DNA of 64,000 nucleotides from Flavobacterium sp. (GTDB lineage Bacteria; Bacteroidota; Bacteroidia; Flavobacteriales; Flavobacteriaceae): NCBI GenBank assembly GCA_017984035.1, contig JAGOAF010000002.1:1-64000 (forward strand), read 5' to 3'. The translations under genes and the position numbers were made by a program. This document shows positions 25,594 through 34,975 of the stretch, piece by piece (the first letter of the stretch is position 1; every line of letters starts with the position of its first letter). The notes beneath the pieces are model-generated. The model was not told the DNA's origin, did not search any database, and saw only the letters and a program-made list of their open reading frames with translations.

Positions 25594-27540
25594 TTAAACT
25601 GTAAATACTTTTAATGTTTTGTTGATCTCTTCAGTAACAATAGCGGCAAATTCCTCTATGGTAACTGTTATATTTCCTTTTCCTTCTTGACCGTGACGTC
25701 GAATAGAAATTGTACCGTTTTTTTCTTCTTCTTCACCCACAATCAGCATGAAAGGCGTTTTTTGCATTTCAGCATCTCTAATTTTCTTCCCGATTGTTTC
25801 GTTTCGGTTGTCAATTAGGGCGCGAATTTCGTGATTTTCTAGCAAATCTAAAACTTTTTTGGCATATATTTCGTATTTCTCGCTCAATGACAAGATAATA
25901 GCTTGTTCTGGCATTAACCACAATGGGAAATTACCCGCAGTATGCTCTAATAAAATCGCAATAAAACGTTCCATTGAACCAAAGGGAGCACGGTGAATCA
26001 TTACCGGTCTGTGCAATTGATCATCAGATCCTTTGTAAGTCAAATCAAAACGTTCTGGCAAGTTGTAATCTACTTGAATGGTTCCTAATTGCCATTGTCT
26101 TCCCAAAGCATCTTTTACCATGAAATCCAGTTTTGGACCATAGAATGCAGCTTCGCCATATTCTACAACAGTATTCAAGCCTTTATCTTTTGCTGCATTG
26201 ATAATTGCATTTTCAGCTTTTTCCCAATTTTCATCAGAACCAATGTACTTGTCTCTGTTCTCTTGATCGCGTAAAGAAATTTGAGCGGTGAAGTTTTCAA
26301 ATCCTAACGAACCGAAAACATACAACACCAAATCAATTACTTTTTTGAATTCTTCGTCCAATTGTTCTGGAGTACAGAAAATGTGGGCATCGTCCTGAGT
26401 AAATCCTCTAACGCGAGTCAAACCGTGTAATTCACCACTTTGTTCGTAACGGTATACCGTTCCAAATTCAGCATAACGTTTCGGTAAATCTTTGTATGAC
26501 CAAGGACGCACATTGTAAATTTCACAGTGGTGAGGACAGTTCATTGGTTTCAACAAAAACTCTTCACCTTCGGCTGGCGTGTTGATGGGTTGGAAACTAT
26601 CTGCGCCATACTTCGCATAGTGGCCTGAAGTTACGTACAATTCTTTTTGACCAATGTGTGGCGTAACCACTTGTTCGTATCCTGCTTTTTTCTGAGCTCT
26701 TTTCAAAAATTGCTCCAAGCGATCACGCAAAGCAGCTCCTTTAGGTAACCATAAAGGCAACCCTTGACCCACTTTGGAAGAAAAAGCAAATAATTCCAAT
26801 TCTTTTCCTAGTTTTCTGTGGTCGCGACGTTTCGCCTCTTCTAATAATTCTAGGTATTCCGTTAAATCTTTTTGCTTAGGGAAAGAGATTCCGTACACAC
26901 GAGTTAACTGTTTGTTTTTTTCATCACCTCTCCAATACGCACCAGCAACGCTCATCACTTTCATTGCCTTGATAATTCCAGTGTTTGGAATATGACCTCC
27001 ACGACATAAGTCAGTAAAAGTGGAGTGGTCACAAAATGTAATGGTTCCGTCTTCTAGGTTCGAAATTAATTCGGTTTTGTAGATATTATCTTTATATACT
27101 TCAAGCGCTTCTGCCTTAGTCACAGGGCGCAATTTGAATTCGTGTTTGTCTCTTGAAATTTCTAATACGCGGTCTTCAATTTTTTTGAAATCAGCATCGG
27201 TAATTTTATGATCTTCAAAATCAACATCATAATAAAATCCGTTTGCAATTGCAGGTCCAAGAGTCAATTTGATACCTGGATACATTTCTTCTAAAACTTG
27301 TGCCATCACGTGTGAAGTAGAGTGCCAAAAGGCTTTTTTTCCTCCTTCGTCATTCCAAGTAAAAAGAACAAGACTACCATCTGTGGTCAAAGGCGTAACG
27401 GTTTCAACGGTAGTGCCATTGAATGAGGCAGAAATAACATTTCTAGCCAATCCTTCGCTAATGCTTTTTGCAACATCCATTGGGGTGATCCCAGCTGCAA
27501 ATTCTTTCACAGACCCATCGGGTAAAGTAATCTTAATCAT
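25594..27540 (-). CDS. thrS: Threonyl-tRNA synthetase
   Basis: This class II aminoacyl-tRNA synthetase charges tRNA-Thr. The 648-residue protein has an N-terminal TGS domain (residues 1-60), the editing domain with 'HSTSHVMAQ' near 76 and its second metal-type motif '[14 protein letters not shown]', then the catalytic core with '[11 protein letters not shown]', '[18 protein letters not shown]' (motif 2) and '[15 protein letters not shown]' (motif 3), and an anticodon-binding C-terminus. It is first in the operon thrS-infC-rpmI-rplT. The strong promoter upstream predicts a leader of about 18 bases, too short for a T-box. Confidence 0.97.
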   Translation of the reverse strand: MIKITLPDGSVKEFAAGITPMDVAKSISEGLARNVISASFNGTTVETVTPLTTDGSLVLFTWNDEGGKKAFWHSTSHVMAQVLEEMYPGIKLTLGPAIANGFYYDVDFEDHKITDADFKKIEDRVLEISRDKHEFKLRPVTKAEALEVYKDNIYKTELISNLEDGTITFCDHSTFTDLCRGGHIPNTGIIKAMKVMSVAGAYWRGDEKNKQLTRVYGISFPKQKDLTEYLELLEEAKRRDHRKLGKELELFAFSSKVGQGLPLWLPKGAALRDRLEQFLKRAQKKAGYEQVVTPHIGQKELYVTSGHYAKYGADSFQPINTPAEGEEFLLKPMNCPHHCEIYNVRPWSYKDLPKRYAEFGTVYRYEQSGELHGLTRVRGFTQDDAHIFCTPEQLDEEFKKVIDLVLYVFGSLGFENFTAQISLRDQENRDKYIGSDENWEKAENAIINAAKDKGLNTVVEYGEAAFYGPKLDFMVKDALGRQWQLGTIQVDYNLPERFDLTYKGSDDQLHRPVMIHRAPFGSMERFIAILLEHTAGNFPLWLMPEQAIILSLSEKYEIYAKKVLDLLENHEIRALIDNRNETIGKKIRDAEMQKTPFMLIVGEEEEKNGTISIRRHGQEGKGNITVTIEEFAAIVTEEINKTLKVFTV

Positions 27541-27561
27541 TGTAAACTATTTTTAGGATTG

Positions 27562-27592
27562 CAAATATAAGGTATTGAAAAAACACACACAA
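27562..27592 (-). promoter_or_regulatory. Predicted promoter of thrS
   Basis: On the minus strand, TTG (27592-27590), 20 bases, then TATATTTG (27569-27562). This is one of the best matches in the window to the Bacteroidetes sigma-A promoter. The ATG is 21 bases downstream. Confidence 0.75.
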
Positions 27593-27611
27593 AATATAAG
27601 CAAGGTTTGTG

Positions 27612-27665
27612 CGAGGTATTTCGAGGTTTTTGGTAAATAATTTGCAAATAATTTAAAAATTACCA
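27612..27665. repeat. Phased short repeats in the thrS-pyrD divergent region
   Basis: Two near-identical 10-base tandem units (CGAGGTATTT 27612-27621, CGAGGTTTTT 27622-27631) are followed by AAATAATTT twice at an 11-base interval (27635 and 27646). The second pair is enclosed by an inverted repeat TGGTAA (27631) / TTACCA (27660). The period of one DNA turn is what stacked protein sites would show. Confidence 0.45.
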
Positions 27666-27714
27666 GCTTGTTCGAAAATTGGCTCGAGAAGTTTCGTTAC
27701 TTAAAACTATTCTT

Positions 27715-27722
27715 TACTTTTG
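27715..27722 (+). promoter_or_regulatory. Predicted -7 element of pyrD
   Basis: TACTTTTG is 20 bases before the ATG at 27743. It argues against the in-frame extension to 27668, which begins upstream of it. Confidence 0.6.
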
Positions 27723-27742
27723 CAACACACAAAATTACCACT

Positions 27743-28762
27743 ATGTACAAGCTACTAATTCGTCCGTTACTTTTTTGTTTTGACCCTGAAAAAGTGCATT
27801 ATTTCACCTTTTCTTTGATTCGAATCATTTCTAAAATACCTGGTTTTTCAGGACTTTTTCGTGCCTTGTACGAAGTAAATGATAGTCGTTTAGAAACAGA
27901 TGTTTTTGGGTTGAAATTTAAAAACCCAGTGGGATTAGCAGCAGGTTTTGATAAGAATGCGGTTTTGTACAAAGAGTTGTCCAACTTTGGCTTCGGATTT
28001 ATAGAAATTGGAACAATTACGCCGAAAGCACAAGATGGAAATCCAAAAAAACGTTTGTTCCGTTTAAAAGAAGATAGCGCGATCATCAACCGAATGGGTT
28101 TTAATAACGGTGGAGTGGAAGAAGCAGTGTTGCGTTTGAAAAAAAACAAGGGTGTATTAATTGGCGGAAATATTGGAAAAAATAAAGTAACTCCCAACGA
28201 AGAAGCGACTTCGGATTATGAAATTTGTTTTGAGGCGTTATTTGATTATGTGGATTATTTTGTGGTCAATGTGAGTTCACCAAACACTCCAAATTTACGT
28301 GCTTTACAAGATAAAGAGCCGCTAACCGAATTGTTGCAAACCTTGCAAAATAAGAATTTGGCTAAGCCAAAACAGAAACCGATCTTATTGAAAATTGCAC
28401 CCGATTTGACAGACGAACAATTATTGGATATCATTGATATTGTAAATGAAACCAAAATTGCAGGAGTGATTGCCACTAATACTACCTTGTCACGTGAAGG
28501 TTTACAATCTGAAAACAAAATAGAAACAGGGGGATTGTCCGGAAAACCTTTGGAAAAACGATCCACAGAAGTCATCCGATTTTTAGCTGAAAAAAGTAAT
28601 AAATCGTTTCCAATTATTGGAGTTGGTGGTATTCATTCTGCCGAAGATGCTATCGAAAAGCTAGCAGCAGGAGCCAGTTTAGTACAATTATATACTGGAT
28701 TTATTTACGAAGGTCCAGCCTTGGTAAAAGCAATTAACAAAGCTATTTTAAGAAATAAATAG
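27743..28762 (+). CDS. pyrD: Dihydroorotate dehydrogenase (quinone), class 2
   Basis: PyrD oxidises dihydroorotate to orotate in pyrimidine synthesis, passing electrons to the quinone pool at the inner membrane. The 339-residue length and the amphipathic N-terminal region ([20 protein letters not shown]) are those of the membrane-attached class 2 enzyme. FMN and substrate motifs include '[14 protein letters not shown]', 'NRMGFNNGG' and the catalytic-Ser motif '[11 protein letters not shown]'. The C-terminal phosphate-binding '[11 protein letters not shown]' is present. The start at 27743 is chosen from the promoter position. Confidence 0.95.
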   Translation: MYKLLIRPLLFCFDPEKVHYFTFSLIRIISKIPGFSGLFRALYEVNDSRLETDVFGLKFKNPVGLAAGFDKNAVLYKELSNFGFGFIEIGTITPKAQDGNPKKRLFRLKEDSAIINRMGFNNGGVEEAVLRLKKNKGVLIGGNIGKNKVTPNEEATSDYEICFEALFDYVDYFVVNVSSPNTPNLRALQDKEPLTELLQTLQNKNLAKPKQKPILLKIAPDLTDEQLLDIIDIVNETKIAGVIATNTTLSREGLQSENKIETGGLSGKPLEKRSTEVIRFLAEKSNKSFPIIGVGGIHSAEDAIEKLAAGASLVQLYTGFIYEGPALVKAINKAILRNK

Positions 28763-28795
28763 TTTTTTCTTTGCTTTCTAACTCTTGATTTTTAC

Positions 28796-28803
28796 TACCT
28801 TTG
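28796..28803 (+). promoter_or_regulatory. Predicted -7 element of the HMG-CoA lyase gene
   Basis: TACCTTTG has a TTG at 28771-28773, 22 bases upstream. The ATG at 28811 is only seven bases past the element, so the predicted leader is about four bases. Confidence 0.6.
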
Positions 28804-28810
28804 ATTTGCT

Positions 28811-29674
28811 ATGGAAACAGTAAAAATCATCGAATGTCCGCGTGATGCTATGCAAGGAATAAAGACTTTTATTCCTACGGCAAACAAAGTAACTTATATT
28901 CAATCATTGTTACGTGTGGGTTTTGATACCATAGATTTTGGAAGTTTTGTTTCGTCCAAGGCAATACCTCAAATGCAAGATACTGCTGAAGTTTTAGCCC
29001 AATTGGATTTATCGCAAACTCGAAGTAAATTATTAGCTATTATTGCGAATACGCAAGGAGCTGAAGCGGCTTGTACTTTCCCTGAAATCGAATATTTAGG
29101 TTTTCCATTTTCTATTTCGGAAAACTTTCAAATGCGAAATACCCACAAGACCATTTCGCAATCTCTAGTTAGCTTACAAGAAATTTTAAATTTGGCTGAT
29201 GCCAAAAATAAACAAGTAGTAGCTTACCTTTCCATGGGTTTCGGAAATCCGTACGGAGATCCTTGGAACACCGAAATTGTAGGTGAGTGGACCGAAAAAT
29301 TAGCGACAATGGGTGTCAAAATTGTCTCACTTTCAGATACTATTGGAAGTTCAACACCAGAGATTATTTCGTATTTATTCTCTAACTTAATTCCATCGTA
29401 TCCATCGATAGAATTTGGAGCTCATTTACACACAACTCCAGATTCCTGGTTTGAAAAAATAGATGCAGCTTTTCATGCAGGTTGCCGCCGATTTGATGGA
29501 GCGATTCAAGGTTTTGGCGGATGCCCAATGGCGACCAATCATTTGACTGGAAATATGCCTACTGAAAAATTACTCTCTTATTTTACAGCTCAAAAAGCTA
29601 CTACCAATTTGAGTCCGATGAGTTTTGAGAGCGCTTATAATGAAGCGTCAAAAATCTTTAGTGCATTTCACTAA
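28811..29674 (+). CDS. Hydroxymethylglutaryl-CoA lyase homologue
   Basis: Enzymes of this family split HMG-CoA to acetyl-CoA and acetoacetate, the last step of leucine breakdown. The 287-residue TIM barrel shows 'IIECPRDAMQG' at the N-terminus (catalytic Arg-Asp), metal-binding His residues in 'FGAHLHTT', and the signature loop 'GFGGCPMA' with its active-site Cys, then 'TGNMPTE' with the expected Asn and Glu. The RDxMQ replaces the common RDGLQ. No other leucine-degradation gene is adjacent. Related lyases of the DRE-TIM group cannot be fully excluded. Confidence 0.85.
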   Translation: METVKIIECPRDAMQGIKTFIPTANKVTYIQSLLRVGFDTIDFGSFVSSKAIPQMQDTAEVLAQLDLSQTRSKLLAIIANTQGAEAACTFPEIEYLGFPFSISENFQMRNTHKTISQSLVSLQEILNLADAKNKQVVAYLSMGFGNPYGDPWNTEIVGEWTEKLATMGVKIVSLSDTIGSSTPEIISYLFSNLIPSYPSIEFGAHLHTTPDSWFEKIDAAFHAGCRRFDGAIQGFGGCPMATNHLTGNMPTEKLLSYFTAQKATTNLSPMSFESAYNEASKIFSAFH

Positions 29675-29731
29675 TATTATAATGAATAAATACTACTTAT
29701 TTTTGGTTGTATATTATTGATTAATTTTCCT

Positions 29732-29739
29732 TATATTTG
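29732..29739 (+). promoter_or_regulatory. Predicted -7 element of guaB
   Basis: TATATTTG lies 30 bases before the guaB ATG. A TTG at 29707-29709 is 22 bases upstream. Confidence 0.65.
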
Positions 29740-29769
29740 CATGCAATTTAACATCTACAACAAATTGCA

Positions 29770-31242
29770 ATGATCGCACACAATTCTAAGATTATCGGCG
29801 AAGGATTAACTTACGATGACGTTCTATTAGTTCCTAACTATTCTAATGTGCTTCCTCGCGAAGTAAGTATTCAATCAAAATTTTCAAGAAACATTACTTT
29901 AAATGTTCCAATTGTAGCTGCTGCTATGGATACGGTAACAGAAAGTTCTATGGCAATTGCTATGGCGCAAGAAGGCGGAATTGGAGTGCTTCACAAGAAT
30001 ATGACAATTGAACAACAAGCGGCTAAAGTGCGCAAAGTAAAACGAGCAGAGTCGGGAATGATCATTGATCCAGTTACTTTGCCCTTGACTTCTACTGTAG
30101 CGGATGCCAAAAATGCGATGAAAGAATACGGAATTGGTGGAATTCCAATTGTAGACGAACATAAAATCTTAAAAGGAATTGTTACTAATCGTGACTTGCG
30201 TTTTGAAAAAAATGGAGCACGTCCTATAGTTGAAGTTATGACTTCACAAAACTTAATTACTGTTGCTGAAGGTACTTCACTTGAGCAAGCTGAAGTAGTT
30301 TTACAAGGAAACAAAATCGAAAAATTACCAGTGGTGAATGCTAAAAACGAATTAGTAGGATTGATCACTTTTAGAGATATAACTAAATTAACACAGAAAC
30401 CTATTGCTAACAAAGACGTTTACGGACGTTTGCGTGTTGCTGCTGCCATTGGAGTTACTGGAGATGCAGTTCAAAGAGCAGAAGCTTTGGTGAAAGCTGG
30501 AGTGGATGCTATTATTATTGATACGGCTCACGGACATACGCAAGGTGTGGTGAATGTGTTAAAAGAAGTAAAAGCTAAATTTCCAAAAATTGATGTTGTT
30601 GTAGGTAACATTGCTACACCAGAAGCTGCTAAATATTTAGTTGAAAATGGTGCTGATGGAGTAAAAGTAGGAATTGGTCCTGGATCAATTTGTACGACTC
30701 GTATTGTAGCAGGTGTTGGTTTTCCACAATTTTCTGCAGTATTAGAAGTAGCTGCAGCTATTAAAGGAACGGGTGTTCCTGTAATTGCGGATGGTGGAAT
30801 TCGTTATACAGGCGATATTCCTAAAGCGATTGCTGCAGGTGCAGACTGTGTGATGTTAGGTTCGCTTTTAGCTGGTACCAAAGAATCTCCAGGAGAAACC
30901 ATCATTTTTGAAGGAAGAAAATTCAAGTCCTACCGAGGAATGGGTTCTGTTGAAGCCATGCAAGGTGGATCAAAAGACCGTTATTTCCAAGATGTAGAAG
31001 ATGATGTTAAGAAATTGGTTCCAGAAGGAATTGTAGGTCGTGTGCCTTATAAAGGGGAGTTGAATGAAAGTATGTTGCAATTCATTGGTGGTCTTCGTGC
31101 CGGAATGGGATACTGTGGCGCTAAAGACATTCCAACTTTGCAAGAAAATGGACGTTTTGTTCGTATTACCTCAAGTGGAATCACAGAAAGTCATCCACAT
31201 AATGTAACAATTACTAAAGAAGCTCCGAATTATTCACGATAA
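29770..31242 (+). CDS. guaB: Inosine-5'-monophosphate dehydrogenase
   Basis: GuaB oxidises IMP to XMP, the committed step of GTP synthesis. The 490-residue protein has the split barrel ('[19 protein letters not shown]' at the start), two CBS domains inserted at about residues 95-205, the catalytic loop 'GPGSICTTR' with Cys near 312, and the flap ending '[12 protein letters not shown]'-type motifs (here '[14 protein letters not shown]'). The K+ site and the '[10 protein letters not shown]' IMP-phosphate loop are intact. It is monocistronic, between its promoter and a strong terminator. Confidence 0.97.
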   Translation: MIAHNSKIIGEGLTYDDVLLVPNYSNVLPREVSIQSKFSRNITLNVPIVAAAMDTVTESSMAIAMAQEGGIGVLHKNMTIEQQAAKVRKVKRAESGMIIDPVTLPLTSTVADAKNAMKEYGIGGIPIVDEHKILKGIVTNRDLRFEKNGARPIVEVMTSQNLITVAEGTSLEQAEVVLQGNKIEKLPVVNAKNELVGLITFRDITKLTQKPIANKDVYGRLRVAAAIGVTGDAVQRAEALVKAGVDAIIIDTAHGHTQGVVNVLKEVKAKFPKIDVVVGNIATPEAAKYLVENGADGVKVGIGPGSICTTRIVAGVGFPQFSAVLEVAAAIKGTGVPVIADGGIRYTGDIPKAIAAGADCVMLGSLLAGTKESPGETIIFEGRKFKSYRGMGSVEAMQGGSKDRYFQDVEDDVKKLVPEGIVGRVPYKGELNESMLQFIGGLRAGMGYCGAKDIPTLQENGRFVRITSSGITESHPHNVTITKEAPNYSR

Positions 31243-31261
31243 CTAGAGTAGCATAACAAAT

Positions 31262-31295
31262 AAAAAAGGCTTAAGATATTTCTTAAGCCTTTTTT
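31262..31295. terminator. Bidirectional terminator between guaB and purB
   Basis: AAAAAAGGCTTAAGA-tatt-TCTTAAGCCTTTTTT is a long symmetrical hairpin between converging genes. Confidence 0.9.
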
Positions 31296-31314
31296 ATGTT
31301 CTTAATTTTTAAAA

Positions 31315-32661
31315 TTAAATTCCTACAAAGTTACTTGGTGTAATTTGTAACAATTCAGTTTTAATCGCTTCACTTACATCTAAAGTAACGATGAAACTAT
31401 GAATGGATTCTTTGGTAATCGCTTCGTTAGTTCTAGTCAAACCTTTCAATGCTTCATATGGATTTGGATACGCCTCACGACGAAGGATTGTTTGGATAGC
31501 CTCAGCTACAACCGCCCAGTTTCTCTCCAAATCTTCGTGGAATTTAGGTTCGTTCAACAACAATTTATTCAATCCTTTTAAAGTAGCTTCAAAAGCAATA
31601 ATTGTATGTCCCATTGGTACACCAATATTTCTTAAAACTGTACTATCTGTTAAATCACGTTGTAATCTTGAAACGGGTAATTTAGCTGATAAATGTTCAA
31701 AAATGGCATTGGCAATACCTAAATTTCCTTCTGAATTTTCAAAATCAATCGGGTTTACTTTATGTGGCATAGCCGAAGAACCAATTTCTCCTGCTTTGAT
31801 TTTTTGTTTGAAATATTCCATAGACACATAGGTCCAGATATCACGATCTAAGTCTATGATAATCGTGTTGATTCTTTTTAAAGCATCAAAAAAAGCAGCA
31901 AAGTGATCGTAATGTTCAATTTGTGTAGTAGGGAAGGAGTGGTGCAAACCTAAAGTATTTTCAACAAAAGTATCACCAAACTGTTTCCAATCTATTTGTG
32001 GATACGCCACATGGTGTGCGTTGTAATTTCCAGTAGCACCACCAAATTTAGCTGCAAAAGGAATGTTGAATAACAAACGCATTTGCTCTTCCAAACGCTC
32101 CACAAAAACACCAATTTCTTTTCCTAAACGAGTAGGAGAAGCCGGTTGTCCGTGTGTACGAGCTAGCATTGGAATGTCACGCCACTCTGTACTTAATTCT
32201 TTTAGTTTGGAAATTAAACCAATTAACGAAGGCATATATACTTTCTCAAACGCTTCTTTAGTCGAAAGTGGAATCGCCGTATTGTTGATATCTTGAGAAG
32301 TTAGTCCAAAATGAATAAACTCTTTATGAGCTGATAAACCTAATTTTTCAAATGCATCTTTGATGAAATATTCTACCGCTTTTACATCATGATTGGTCAC
32401 TTTCTCTGTTTCTTTGATCCAAAGTGCATCTTCGGTAGAAAAGTTTTTGTAGATCGCTCGTAAACTTTCGAATACATTCGGATTTACATCCTTTAGTTGA
32501 GGTAAAGGGACTTCACATAAAGCGATGAAGTATTCAATCTCAATTAATACACGGTATTTGATTAAGGCTTCTTCTGAGAAAAAAGGAGCTAAAGAAAGCG
32601 TTTTATTTCTGTATCTCCCGTCGATCGGAGAGATGGCATTCAATTCGTTAAGAGTAGTCAT
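31315..32661 (-). CDS. purB: Adenylosuccinate lyase
   Basis: PurB acts twice in purine synthesis, releasing fumarate from SAICAR and from adenylosuccinate. The start at 32661 (MTTLNELNAISPIDGRY) is chosen over an upstream in-frame extension because the promoter lies between them. The 448-residue protein matches the longer E. coli-type PurB. Active-site markers are 'SPIDGRY', 'THDVKAVE'-type (here 'NHDVKAVEYF'), 'TSQDINNTA', 'RTHGQPASPT' and the flexible loop 'GSSAMPHKVNPI'. It is divergent from trmH. Confidence 0.96.
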   Translation of the reverse strand: MTTLNELNAISPIDGRYRNKTLSLAPFFSEEALIKYRVLIEIEYFIALCEVPLPQLKDVNPNVFESLRAIYKNFSTEDALWIKETEKVTNHDVKAVEYFIKDAFEKLGLSAHKEFIHFGLTSQDINNTAIPLSTKEAFEKVYMPSLIGLISKLKELSTEWRDIPMLARTHGQPASPTRLGKEIGVFVERLEEQMRLLFNIPFAAKFGGATGNYNAHHVAYPQIDWKQFGDTFVENTLGLHHSFPTTQIEHYDHFAAFFDALKRINTIIIDLDRDIWTYVSMEYFKQKIKAGEIGSSAMPHKVNPIDFENSEGNLGIANAIFEHLSAKLPVSRLQRDLTDSTVLRNIGVPMGHTIIAFEATLKGLNKLLLNEPKFHEDLERNWAVVAEAIQTILRREAYPNPYEALKGLTRTNEAITKESIHSFIVTLDVSEAIKTELLQITPSNFVGI

Positions 32662-32684
32662 TTTGTGTTGTTTTTTCGAAAGTG

Positions 32685-32692
32685 CAAATATA
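32685..32692 (-). promoter_or_regulatory. Predicted -7 element of purB
   Basis: The minus strand reads TATATTTG, 23 bases before the purB ATG. It is 11 bases from the trmH element on the other strand. Confidence 0.65.
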
Positions 32693-32703
32693 AACCTTTT
32701 TAG

Positions 32704-32711
32704 TATTTTTG
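32704..32711 (+). promoter_or_regulatory. Predicted -7 element of trmH
   Basis: TATTTTTG is 18 bases before the ATG at 32730. The in-frame TTG at 32709 falls inside this element and so is unlikely to be the start. Confidence 0.6.
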
Positions 32712-32729
32712 CCTCCAAAAAAAGAGACA

Positions 32730-33392
32730 ATGATTGATATTGATTACCTTAATTTTCTTGAAAACATTTTGACCGACAATCGTAAAGAACGCTTTTTGAA
32801 TGTCTTGAAAAATCGAACCAATCATTTCACAATCGCAGTGGAAGATGTTTTTCAAATGCACAATACCAGTGCGGTGATGCGAAGCTGTGAAGTTTTTGGT
32901 ATCCAAGAATTGAATGTTATTGAACAACGTTATGGTAAAAGTATCGACAAACAAATTGCAATGGGTGCCCAAAAATGGGTTGATATTCATACTTATGAAT
33001 CGCCAGCTGCTTGCGTTCAAACCTTGCGAAATAAAGGCTACCAAATTATTGCGACTACACCACATGAAAATGATTGTTTGTTAGAAAACTTCGATATTTC
33101 GAAACCCAGCGCCTTGTTTTTTGGCACCGAAATCGATGGTTTGTCTGAAGAAATCATGAAGGAAGCCGATGGCTTTTTGAAGATTCCTATGGTAGGTTTT
33201 ACGGAGAGTTTAAATATTTCAGTGTCAGCAGCTATTATCATTCAGAATTTAACGAATAGACTTCGTAACTCCGATATCTCCTGGCAATTATCTGAAGACG
33301 AAATTTTGGTAAAAAGATTGGCTTGGGCCAAAAATTCCATCAAAGAAATCAAACGTATTGAACAACGTTATTTTGAGGAAAATCCAAGATAA
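32730..33392 (+). CDS. TrmH-type tRNA/rRNA 2'-O-methyltransferase (SPOUT)
   Basis: This 220-residue SPOUT methyltransferase transfers a methyl group to a ribose 2'-OH. Motif 1 is 'NTSAVMRSCEVFG' near residue 49 with the catalytic Arg. Motif 2 is 'FFGTEIDGLS' and motif 3 is 'IPMVGFTESLNISVSAAI', which form the trefoil knot. The compact size without an N-terminal substrate-binding domain, and a basic tail, fits TrmH (Gm18 of tRNA) better than RlmB. The target is inferred. The start at 32730 (MIDIDYLNFLE) is set by the promoter. Confidence 0.88.
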   Translation: MIDIDYLNFLENILTDNRKERFLNVLKNRTNHFTIAVEDVFQMHNTSAVMRSCEVFGIQELNVIEQRYGKSIDKQIAMGAQKWVDIHTYESPAACVQTLRNKGYQIIATTPHENDCLLENFDISKPSALFFGTEIDGLSEEIMKEADGFLKIPMVGFTESLNISVSAAIIIQNLTNRLRNSDISWQLSEDEILVKRLAWAKNSIKEIKRIEQRYFEENPR

Positions 33393-33419
33393 AAAAAGAC
33401 CCTATTTGAAAAGGGCCTT
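33393..33419. terminator. Weak terminator-like hairpin between trmH and the phosphatase gene
   Basis: CCCT-atttgaa-AAGGG forms a short stem, with an A-run on its left side that reads as a T-run on the minus strand. It fits termination of the phosphatase gene better than that of trmH. Confidence 0.5.
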
Positions 33420-33441
33420 AAGTTTTGATATCTATTAAAAG

Positions 33442-34857
33442 TTAAAATTTGTTTTCTACCTCTGCAGCATTCAGCATTAAATAGTGTAAGTCTGTATTTT
33501 TAACAAAAGGATTAAGCAGATGACTTCCAGGTCCATACATGGCTAATTCACTGTAATCCGCGGAGTGATCCATACTAATCCAACCTACAGAATTGTGTTT
33601 TTTCTGGACGTCAGCTAATACTTTAAATGGCAAATGTTTTGGATTATATAATCCATCTTCCATTTTGATGTTGTTATAGAAATTAAGAATTTCTTTGGCT
33701 TCATCTTGGGTAACAATTGTACTATTTGCATATTCGATACGCTCGGTGATTTGGCTAATTGTTGTTTCTTTACCAATACCGTTCAATATCCATTCGTTTG
33801 TTTGTTTGTATTTTTGAATACTATCAAAATTGTCATTAGCATCTTTGCCATAAATAATCCCGGGATTGGCATTACCATGATCTGTAGTAATAATTACTAA
33901 CGTATTTTGATCTTTTTCAGCAAAATCTAATGCTACTTTTAATGCATCGTCATGCGCAACTTGGTCATAAATTAATCCAGTAATATCGTTTCCATGAGCT
34001 GCCCAATCTACTTTTCCAGCTTCCACTTGTAAAACAAAACCATTTGGGTGGTCTTTCATTTTTTCAATAGCTTTAGCTGTCATTTCAGCTAAACTAGGTA
34101 TGTTTTGAGTTAATTCAGCACTACTATCTCTGTCTTTAGAATACGGTAAACCATCATTTGCAAATACACCTAAAATTGGTTTTGAATTGTCAACTGCTAG
34201 CATTTCATTTCTAGTTGTAACTACTGAAAATCCTTTGGCAGTAAATTCTTTGTACATATCCCTTTTGTCTTTACGACTATCAGCAGCAAAATAATTATTT
34301 CCCCCACCCATCATAATGTCAAACTTAAGATCTAAGTACATCTCAGCAATAGCATCTTGACTATTTCGGCTTTTGGATGCAACACAAAAACCAGCTGGAG
34401 TCGCATGTGTAATTGGAACAGTTGTAACGCAACCAGCCATTTTTCCTGCTTTTTTAAATTTTTGCCAAATAGGCAGGTATTCTTCGCCGTTTACACCTAC
34501 ATTAAGAGATCCATTTTTCACTCTAAATCCACTTCCCCAAGAAGAACTTGCAGCTGCAGAATCAGTTACAATAGAAGAAGCTGATGCCATGTCCATGACA
34601 GCACGTTTCACTTTATTGTCTTTATACAATTGAATCCAATTACTTCCTTTTCCAGTCTTCCGATTAAGATAAATATCGGCCATATTTAGTGTTCCAATGC
34701 TCATACCGTCACTGACAACAACTATAATGTTCTTGGCTTTTTTATTTTTATTTACAGTATCAAAATCAAGCTCATTAGCGCTACTTTCAAATGGATTAAT
34801 TAATGTAGACCCTAGAGCAAACAAAGATCCATTTCTGAAAAATTTTCTTCTGTTCAT
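33442..34857 (-). CDS. Exported alkaline phosphatase (PhoA superfamily)
   Basis: This 471-residue phosphomonoesterase of the alkaline phosphatase superfamily acts outside the cytoplasm. The N-terminus MNRRKFFRNGSLFALGS has an RRxF pattern followed by a weak hydrophobic stretch, which suggests Tat export. Catalytic features are 'VSDGMSIGTL' (metal Asp), nucleophile Ser in 'VTDSAAASS' near residue 99, 'VEAGKVDWAAHGND' (metal Glu/Asp/His), 'TTDHGNANPG' and a late 'MDHSADYSEL' His. It fits PhoA-like, not PhoX or PafA. It probably supplies phosphate from organic esters. No Pho-box can be named with confidence. Confidence 0.9.
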   Translation of the reverse strand: MNRRKFFRNGSLFALGSTLINPFESSANELDFDTVNKNKKAKNIIVVVSDGMSIGTLNMADIYLNRKTGKGSNWIQLYKDNKVKRAVMDMASASSIVTDSAAASSSWGSGFRVKNGSLNVGVNGEEYLPIWQKFKKAGKMAGCVTTVPITHATPAGFCVASKSRNSQDAIAEMYLDLKFDIMMGGGNNYFAADSRKDKRDMYKEFTAKGFSVVTTRNEMLAVDNSKPILGVFANDGLPYSKDRDSSAELTQNIPSLAEMTAKAIEKMKDHPNGFVLQVEAGKVDWAAHGNDITGLIYDQVAHDDALKVALDFAEKDQNTLVIITTDHGNANPGIIYGKDANDNFDSIQKYKQTNEWILNGIGKETTISQITERIEYANSTIVTQDEAKEILNFYNNIKMEDGLYNPKHLPFKVLADVQKKHNSVGWISMDHSADYSELAMYGPGSHLLNPFVKNTDLHYLMLNAAEVENKF

Positions 34858-34881
34858 TTTTTTTTAAAAATTATTTGCATC

Positions 34882-34889
34882 CAAAAGTA
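34882..34889 (-). promoter_or_regulatory. Predicted -7 element of the alkaline phosphatase gene
   Basis: The minus strand reads TACTTTTG, 24 bases before the ATG at 34857. Confidence 0.55.
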
Positions 34890-34936
34890 AATAAACTTCT
34901 TTAATTGAGAGGTTAAGAATGTATTATTTTGAATAT

Positions 34937-34970
34937 AAAAAAATCCCGTTCTAAGTTGAACGGGATTTTT
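34937..34970 (-). terminator. Intrinsic terminator after lysA
   Basis: ATCCCGTTC-taagtt-GAACGGGAT with flanking A and T runs. On the minus strand it follows the lysA stop by a few bases. Confidence 0.9.
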
Positions 34971-34975
34971 GAGTA

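Noticed and set aside
27668..27742. In-frame N-terminal extension of pyrD
   Set aside because: The -7 element TACTTTTG lies inside it, and class 2 PyrD proteins begin at the [12 protein letters not shown] sequence.
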